The position numbers were made by a program, and so were the translations under genes. The notes beneath the pieces were generated by a model, which was not told the origin of the DNA, did no database searches, and worked only from the letters and a program-made list of their open reading frames with translations. 26,977 nt of DNA from Phaeoceros laevis (lineage: Eukaryota > Anthocerotophyta > Anthocerotopsida > Notothyladales), in assembly GCA_049999765.1 (NCBI GenBank), contig JBNGIQ010009386.1:185020-211996 (forward strand). Direction: 5' to 3'. Positions 18,841 to 26,977 of this stretch are shown one piece after another. The first letter of the stretch is position 1. Each line of letters opens with the position of its first letter.

Positions 18841-19709
18841 CCTCCGGCTTGGATCTACTGCTCTGCTCTCTTCTTTCCCGCTCTCTCCCTCCAGCCTGGT
18901 TTTGTGAGGGTGGGGAGCGGTGCGGCCGGGCATCGTGTGCTGCAGCCCTCCGCGATCGGATCCCGTTCACACCGACCTTGTTTCGCCAGCCGTGTTTGGT
19001 GAATGCTGCAGGAATCCAGCCTGCCGGCAGGTCGTCCTGAGCGCCGTGGAGTTCCAGGTGGATTGTAGACAAGCTCTGTGGCAGGCAGGGTTCTGGAGTT
19101 CCCTCCGGCATTGAAGACGTGGAGGCCATCGGCAGTGACGGTGGGGGTTGCGGATCTTGGGAGCTGAGTTTCAGACATTCAAGTGGTTGCGTCCCGTGGC
19201 CCAGGTTGTCGGAGGTGCTGGATCTGGAGGGAAGGGGACTCGCTGTGGGTTTGGACATTGAGGAAGTCCTACCAGAGCAGGCTGGTTTTCAAAGAAGCGG
19301 CGTGGTGTGGTGTGGTGTGAAGTAGTTTGCATTGTGGTGTGTAGTGAATGCGGTGGGGTTTTGGAAGAGGTTTAGGACTGCAGTGTGTGGTAGTGTGGGT
19401 AGTGTGTGGAGTGGCAGTGCGACGTTTCTGTGGCTCGGTTGAGTGCAAGAGGCCAAAAGATTCCATTTTCCTCCACAGAATTGCGCTGCCTCTTGCGACT
19501 TCGGAGTGACCGAGACCAGAATTAGCAGGGTTTGGACTTTGAAAGATCCCGAGTTCGTGTGCTGAGGGTTTCTTGAGGCCCATTCCGGGGGCAACAGGGT
19601 TTGTCAGTAACTGGATTGGGTGGCCAACCGGTCAATCCTCTGCCACAGGGTTTAGTGGATGCCGGGTCATGGAAAGCGGCTCTCAGTAGACTGAAGCCCC
19701 TGCCAGTCT
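18841..19709. other. Probable promoter and long leader of the START gene
   Basis: A pyrimidine-rich patch at about 18858-18897 (many CTCTC/TCTTTC words), as found near plant transcription starts, is followed by G/T-rich sequence. I cannot place the transcription start. Several ATGs precede the chosen start codon, so upstream reading frames may exist if the leader is this long. Confidence 0.4.
19300..19425. repeat. G/T-rich low-complexity tract
   Basis: It opens with tandem GTGGT/GTGGTGT units (19301-19318) and continues with GTGTGTAGTG, GTGTGTGGTAGTGTGGG and similar words on the + strand, almost without C. Confidence 0.7.
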
Positions 19710-21750
19710 TTGGCAGCTGGTTCAGGGGAAGTGCAAGTCGGTAACTTGGTATCAACACAAAGTGTGGTGAAGATGTGGACTTCGCAAGACAAGTTTTTGG
19801 CGATGATCAAGCCAGAGTATGTGGAAACTTGTGTGGCGGTGATGGTGAACTTGGTGCCATTCTGGCTGGCACTTTCGGTGGGCCTCATGGTTGGCTGGAT
19901 CTGGCAACCCAAGTGGGTTAGCTTATTCTTGTTGGGCTTGAGGAACCGACCCCGGTTGGTGTGGAGCACCCCTCCCGGATTTGGAGCTCGGCGATTCTGG
20001 CTTGCTGTGACTGCTTTGTCGGCCTATCCAATTTTGCGGAGCGCTTGGGGCAGCTTTAGAACCTGGATGTGGCCTCGTGCGACGGATAGGGAGCAGCTAA
20101 ATTCCAGGTAGAAATGTACACTTGTTTGTCTAGATCATGGAGTTGATTGTTGAGGCGACTTATAATCGAAGTCCGTCTGTCGATGAGGAACCTTGCAGTG
20201 TTGAACAGTCGTTTCCAGGAAAGGTTTTTCTGTCTGACTAATACTTGTTTATTTCTTTTGTCAACTGCGAGTAGCTCTGCGGCACTGGTTGTGACTCCTG
20301 AGGTTCCAGTCACAAACGAGGATCTGCGGGACTTCATCAAATTATTGGAAGGCACTGATGGGGGGGCTTCTTGGCAGCTAATGATGGATCGCTCCACTTC
20401 TGGAATGGCATATCAAGCGTGGCGCCGTGAACCTTTGGTACTTGACGGATACTGTTCAATGTCTGAGCATGTTTTCAAATTTCTACTCCGATGAACCCTG
20501 TGTTGTCAAGATTGCATAGTAGAGGGACAGCTTCGCAGAGAAGAGCGTGTGCTGTAGAACAGATTACATTGTGAAGCACTCTAAAGTCGGTGTTCACTTC
20601 CATGCAGAACGATGGACCAACTGAGTATCGGAGTAGAACTGTTCTTGAGGATGTAACCCCAGAGCTCATGCGAGATTTTTTCTGGGATGATGAATTCCGG
20701 CCTCAGTGGGATGATATGATCATTCATTCCAAGACATGGGAAGAATGTCCAGTAACAGGTTCTATGATTGTCCAGTGGGTGAGAAAGGTAAAATTCTACT
20801 TCAATCAAACACCTTTTTGTTGCCATCACGTGGCTTGCGCCAATAGCAGGCTAAGTGGAGATTGCCTGCAGTGCTGACCTACGCATGTTGGATTACCTTC
20901 AGTATCCATTTTTCTGCAAAGATCGGGAGTACATTATTGGACGTCGTGTGTGGGAGTGGGAGAACATGTATTACTGCGTACAGAAGGTACAAATTCTGGA
21001 TTGCGTGCTGTTGTTTCATAATCACCTGTAAAGTTGTTGCTTGGTTCAGCAAGGTATTTGTGGTGCACTGCATAATGCGTCTTACAGGGGTCGTCCTTAT
21101 AAAACGTGGACCTTTCTTATGTGCTTTTGTCTGCCTGCAGAGTGTTCCCTATCCATCTGTCCCGAGGCGCAACAGTCCTAGGCGAGTTGACACTATGTAT
21201 TCCAGCTTCCGGATCCGTGCAGGTCAGCTGATTTGAACTAGTCATGTCCTGCACTCTTTTAACTTGTGGACTAGGTCATGGTAAGCTGATAATTTTTTTC
21301 TTGAATTCAGTGGAGTCAAGGAGGGGGGATGGTCAGCTGACAGCATGTGAAGTGATGCTCTTTCACCATGAAGACATGGGCATTCAGAAGGATATCGCCA
21401 AGCTTGGTGTACGGCAAGGAATGTGGGGGTGTGTAAAAAAGATTGAACCTGGGGCCCATAAATACCAAGCAGCTCGGAAACTTGGTGAGCCGTTATCCAA
21501 CAGTGCGTTGATGGCTCGCATTAATACAAAGATATCTGTGAATGAGGGGAGGGAGCTGGGCTTGGCTGTCATAGAGGAGGAAAATCCAATCGAAGATGAA
21601 TTACCAAAGCCTTATCAGGGGAGTGCCCTGAAGTGGGCCATTCTTGGCGGTGCGGTTGTTCTTGCATGTGGGGTTGATAGAGGAGCTGTCGGGAAAGTGC
21701 TTGTTTTTGGATTAGCAAGAAGGCTTGGCAGGATTGGTCGAAGGTTGTAG
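19710..21750 (+). CDS. START-domain membrane protein (At4g14500/At3g23080-like), six exons
   Basis: Exons 19710-20107, 20272-20437, 20608-20787, 20903-20986, 21141-21222 and 21311-21750; all introns are GT-AG (88-170 bp), frame kept throughout, 449 residues. The N-terminus has a hydrophobic span at about 42-66 and the conserved GARRFWLAVTALSAYPI. The START (lipid-transfer, Bet v1-like fold) domain follows: GASWQLMMDRSTSGMAYQAW, EDVTPELMRDFFWDDEFRPQ, CKDREYIIGRRVWEW, VPYPSVPRRNSPRRVD, GDGQLTACEVMLFHHEDMG and KLGVRQGMWGCVKKIEPG. A second hydrophobic stretch lies near 409-426. Family: plant START proteins annotated as polyketide cyclase/lipid transport, membrane-anchored, ligand unknown. Met22 (19773) and Met32 (19803) are alternative starts; the latter matches the shorter N-terminus of Arabidopsis relatives as I remember them. 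The 3' end converges on the GT29 gene. Confidence 0.92.
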
Positions 21751-22260
21751 AGAATTTTGAGAGCGCTTTGAAGGCTTGAGCAAGCATTGGTGATTGAAGC
21801 GTAATTCTAAGCTCAGCTGTATTCAGTTTTGGTTCACAGGAAAACTAAATCTGTGTATCACTGCTAGATGGGCAGGTTTTGAATTGTTGGGGGAATGTGA
21901 TAAACATTCGACCTGGGTATAGACTCAAGGGTTCTGAGTAGAGAACAGAATGTCACAGCTTTATAGCCTCCAGTCGATTACTTCCAGTAGATTGAATGAG
22001 GAAAGCCAGGTGTAACATAGCGGGTGTTTGAACAAGCCCGAGGGTCACAAGGATTTGTCATTGGACAAGAAGATGGCGTTGCCCATCATAAAGTGGACTT
22101 CCCTATGGTTCGATTCCGCAGGATAAACCTTCAATTCTGGGCAAGGCGACCTGTGGAATCAAAATGTACACTACTTCAATGCTTACAAATCTTATGCGAG
22201 TCCACTCTTGGTGCCCTGACATGTCTTCTGCAGAAAAGGTTGTTGTGCATGTGAGTTTTC
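21751..22260. other. Shared 3' region between two convergent genes
   Basis: This 510-bp stretch lies between the stop codons of the START gene (+) and the GT29 gene (-), so it should hold both 3' UTRs, possibly overlapping. An open frame at 22024-22254 matches nothing and sits in the wrong context for a gene. Confidence 0.5.
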
Positions 22261-23928
22261 TCAGTCAAGTTGTTGCGGTCGTGTTCGGATTTGCAGGCGG
22301 GGAAGCCCGCCCCCTAGTATATGTGCTAAACATTTGCTTTCCTGCCTCCAGCTGTGGCGTTGAGAAAAGCTGTGCTTGCTTTTGCATCCCGCTAGAGTAC
22401 ATTGCGATTTAGCCTTGTGCTTGAGATTTGGACTTTTGATGTAGTAGTGCTGCTCTCCACTGTCAAAGCCATAGACATCCACCTGCGTAACACGAGGGCA
22501 TTCAGAGAAAGCAAATGCTGAGACGAGCATTGTGAGTTACAGGCAGCCTCTGCTTTGGTGTACCTTGCCACAGACATGAGCTGCCAGAGCCACCCCGAAA
22601 AAACCTGCCGACATTTTCCTCAAGGACTTCTCCCATGGCAACGCTGGTTGGTTATAGGCGTCATGCTCTACAATAACGGAACTCAACTGCCAGTAAGCCA
22701 TGGCATACATGAGCATTTCGCTCGTGGCATTGACGGGTCGACAATGTAATGGATTCCTACAACTTGATTCATGAACTCAAAGTTGTTCAGCGACGATGGC
22801 AGCTCAACGTTGTCTACCTGAAACTGAGATCAAGTATCAGAGGAAGGCTTTTGATGCTTACTTGGCCTTCATGTCAATGTGCCCGTTCTTTCGTTCTTTG
22901 GAGGAGTAACGGAAGCAAAACTCTCCTGGCTCTTCTCTGAATCCGCAGTATATCACGTTCTGGATGCGGAGAGTGGTTTTGGAGCCGACCCATTCCTCAA
23001 ACCCATGAGTCGGTGCATCGTTGAATCTGATCACAGCAGAATGATCATCGATCTCTTCGCCGAAGGACTGCCCAGGGCCTTTGCTGAGCATAGAGGAGGA
23101 GCTACCCACCACAGCACAAGTGCTGAAATCCGCTAGGTCTTGAATATTGCTCCACAGCTCCTGTTTAATTTTTGTCAAAGTTGTGTTTCCACTGTCTCCT
23201 ACCGTGTTGTTCTTTACCGAAAAGCCCTGGACTGGCAGTGAGATGTTTCGTGTCTTGGCAAATAGTTGCAGCCTAGGGCTGGTGATGGGAGTGATGCATC
23301 CAGCAGCTAAGCCTGGGGTTGGGGACTCGCATTGATGGTCACCAGAGTACAGTACAGGACACATGCAAGCCTTCAAAACACAAAGTTTCTCAGCTGGGCA
23401 GTCTGCTTTCCCCTTGCATCCAAAATTGCTGGTCACCTCGGAAGAAAAGGATGTCCCTACCGGGACTTGTGAGAGCTGAATCGGCGCAAAAGCCCCAGCC
23501 TGAGACCTATTTACGCGAGACACTAGCACGGCACCCAATGTAGAGGCCTCTTCAACCTTCAAAGAGAAATCTGAGCGAGGTAATTTCAGTCCAGCGCTCA
23601 TATCAACCATCTTCTGCATCACGCTGAAGTCCAGACCCCGAAACCCACCATACCCACATTCATTGCTCCAGTACCAAACTGCTTCTTTGGTCCTGAAGAC
23701 CATCATGCAGGCCACAGTCAGAATTGTCGCTAAGAAGGCTTTCTTGCTGAAGCTGCTTCTCCATGACATGTGCTTGGCACTGCTATCTGGTGGTGCACCC
23801 TCCCATCCTTGCAATGCATCACGACGATCTTCACATCCGGTATGACTCTGATGCCTGCTGTCAAGAAAGACGGGGGACAATTGTCTCCTTGCATCACCTT
23901 CCATTTTCACCTTCACGAGAAGCACCAA
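22261..23928 (-). CDS. GT29 sialyltransferase-like type II membrane glycosyltransferase with EGF-like stem module
   Basis: Exons on the minus strand are 23928-22862, 22756-22564 and 22482-22261; introns are GT-AG (105 and 81 bp), frame kept, 493 residues. There is a signal anchor at about 64-78 ([15 protein letters not shown]), typical of Golgi type II enzymes. The stem holds six cysteines at 171, 177, 183, 188, 190 and 200, an EGF-like spacing. Sialyl motif L starts at Cys271 ([11 protein letters not shown]) and includes [20 protein letters not shown] (299-318). Motif S spans about 403-425 ([18 protein letters not shown] plus VDVYGF), with Cys418 the likely disulfide partner of Cys271. HYY at 432-434 sits in the very-small-motif region. 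Plants lack sialic acid in the usual sense; plant GT29 members act on pectin or arabinogalactan-type glycans (GALT29A is the characterised example), so the substrate is open. Met9 (23904) or Met54 could be the start. Confidence 0.88.
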
Positions 23929-26135
<2,207 letters not shown>

Positions 26136-26608
26136 AGAGAACTTGCGGGTGTCTCAGGGACACATTGCTGCAGCAGCTATGAGCTAGGGTCTTAAGGGCC
26201 ACATTTTCGTGCATTACGATAAGCAGCACACAACCAAATAGGTTCCATCGAAGATCAAATCTATGAGCCAGAAAGGCTAAGTGCTTGTTGCCTGTTCTGT
26301 TACAGTAGAAGCATTGCAGACCGTAGGCCCTAAGGCTACGTATGTTGGAAGATGGCCGTTGACGAGTGTTGATAGACATTAAATTGTTGAGGAGTTCCAA
26401 AAAGAAATGAAGTGTTATGATATATCGCTCGATACTGTACTGTAATATGTCATTATTTCAAATCCTCAAGACATGGTTGAGCTCGAATCACATCGCCCTT
26501 TAGAGAGCGTGCGTCTCAATCTACGAACTATTAAAGGACACCGGCTCGTTATTAAGCTCGCGCTCGCCTCGAGATTATGCGCGTAATCCTAGCTGTAATT
26601 AGTTACAG

Positions 26609-26694
26609 GGCACCGCGTAGCGCATTATGCCCCACCGGGTAGCACATAATGTGCTACCGGGTGGGGCATAATGTGTTACCCGGTGCACACACCG
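26609..26694. repeat. Near-perfect palindrome with flanking degenerate repeats
   Basis: The arms 26623-26647 and 26649-26673 are 25 bp each, separated by one base, with a single mismatch (24 of 25 pair). Outside them GGCACCGCGTAGCG (left) and GTTACCCGGTGCAC (right) continue the symmetry more loosely, and CACCG.GTAG..CAT also reads as a direct repeat. The unit could extrude as a cruciform or form a long hairpin in RNA. Confidence 0.85.
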
Positions 26695-26724
26695 ACTCAT
26701 TTCTTGTTCCTCTTTCGCGCCCTC

Positions 26725-26780
26725 ACCTTCCAACAACCACACTGTGGAGGCTGTGGTTGTTGCATCCACGATTGGAAGGT
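26725..26780. repeat. Interrupted inverted repeat (hairpin)
   Basis: ACCTTCCAACAACCACA at 26725-26741 pairs with TGTGGTTGTTG (26752-26762) plus TTGGAAGGT (26772-26780); the right arm is split by CATCCACGA. Confidence 0.75.
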
Positions 26781-26977
26781 TTATTAGTTTGTTTCTCGTT
26801 TTCGAGAATGCATCAGCACAACAAGCATGCCTAAAGGCAACAATTGTCTCACATTTTGAAATTCAGTACACAATTTGTGAAAGTGGCTCCTTTGAACATG
26901 GCCGGTAGGATTCTGGCAGGCTTCTCATAAGGTGCTAGTTCTCTATCCCAATCTACTCCTTCCCATTCATCATCCTC

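Larger units (their letters stand above)
26136..26977. other. Downstream region with inverted repeats
   Basis: The first ~250 bp should include the 3' UTR of the NAD(P)-binding gene. The rest has no gene; it contains two inverted repeats listed separately. Open frames here match nothing. Confidence 0.45.

Noticed and set aside
18255-19258. Minus-strand frames of 106-146 codons upstream of the START gene
   Set aside because: Pro/Ser/Arg-rich with no recognisable domain; expected by chance in GC-rich DNA.
22100-22130. GGTTCGATTCC, resembling a tRNA T loop
   Set aside because: The five-base stem around it does not pair and no acceptor, D or anticodon arm can be placed upstream.

Overview
This is nuclear DNA of a land plant. 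It contains short GT-AG introns (81-204 bp in the models below), a plant-specific PLS-type pentatricopeptide repeat (PPR) gene with an E region, a plant-type START-domain membrane protein, a plastid-type NAD(P)-binding reductase-like protein, a LEA-like protein and decayed Ty1/Copia retrotransposons. The PPR wording and the compact genes hint at a spore-bearing plant (lycophyte, fern or bryophyte), but that is an impression, not a demonstration.

Layout: (1) 1-1.9 kb, a two-exon LEA-like gene (+). (2) 1.9-4.3 kb, an F-box/kelch-like fragment (+) facing a six-exon receptor-like kinase domain (-). The kinase splices cleanly, but its HRD motif reads HWD and the ectodomain is missing. (3) 4.3-6.2 kb, non-coding sequence with short repeats. 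(4) 6.2-12.4 kb, a Copia graveyard: remnant A (RT, RNase H, LTR), a duplicated 235-bp block, remnant B (RT with YVDD, RNase H, polypurine tract, a 221-bp 3' LTR), a solo LTR with a 5-bp target duplication nested in B, a foreign LTR/PBS/gag-start piece inside B, a 100-N gap and a gag fragment. (5) 12.98-13.33 kb, a 355-bp element with long terminal inverted repeats. (6) 14.2-17.2 kb, an intronless PPR gene followed by a decayed PPR fragment. (7) 19.7-26.1 kb, three intact multi-exon genes: START protein (+), GT29 sialyltransferase-like protein (-) and NAD(P)-binding protein (+). The first two converge; the last two diverge from a 409-bp shared intergenic region. (8) 26.1-27 kb, a near-perfect palindrome and a second hairpin.

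The genes look like ordinary, functionally unrelated eukaryotic neighbours; nothing suggests an operon or a cooperating cluster. I did not find a convincing new multi-gene system. The most unusual protein-level observations are a six-cysteine EGF-like module in the stem of the GT29 protein and the kinase that keeps perfect splicing while losing key catalytic-loop and activation-segment residues. All exon models were built by hand from reading frames, splice consensus and family resemblance, with no transcript evidence.
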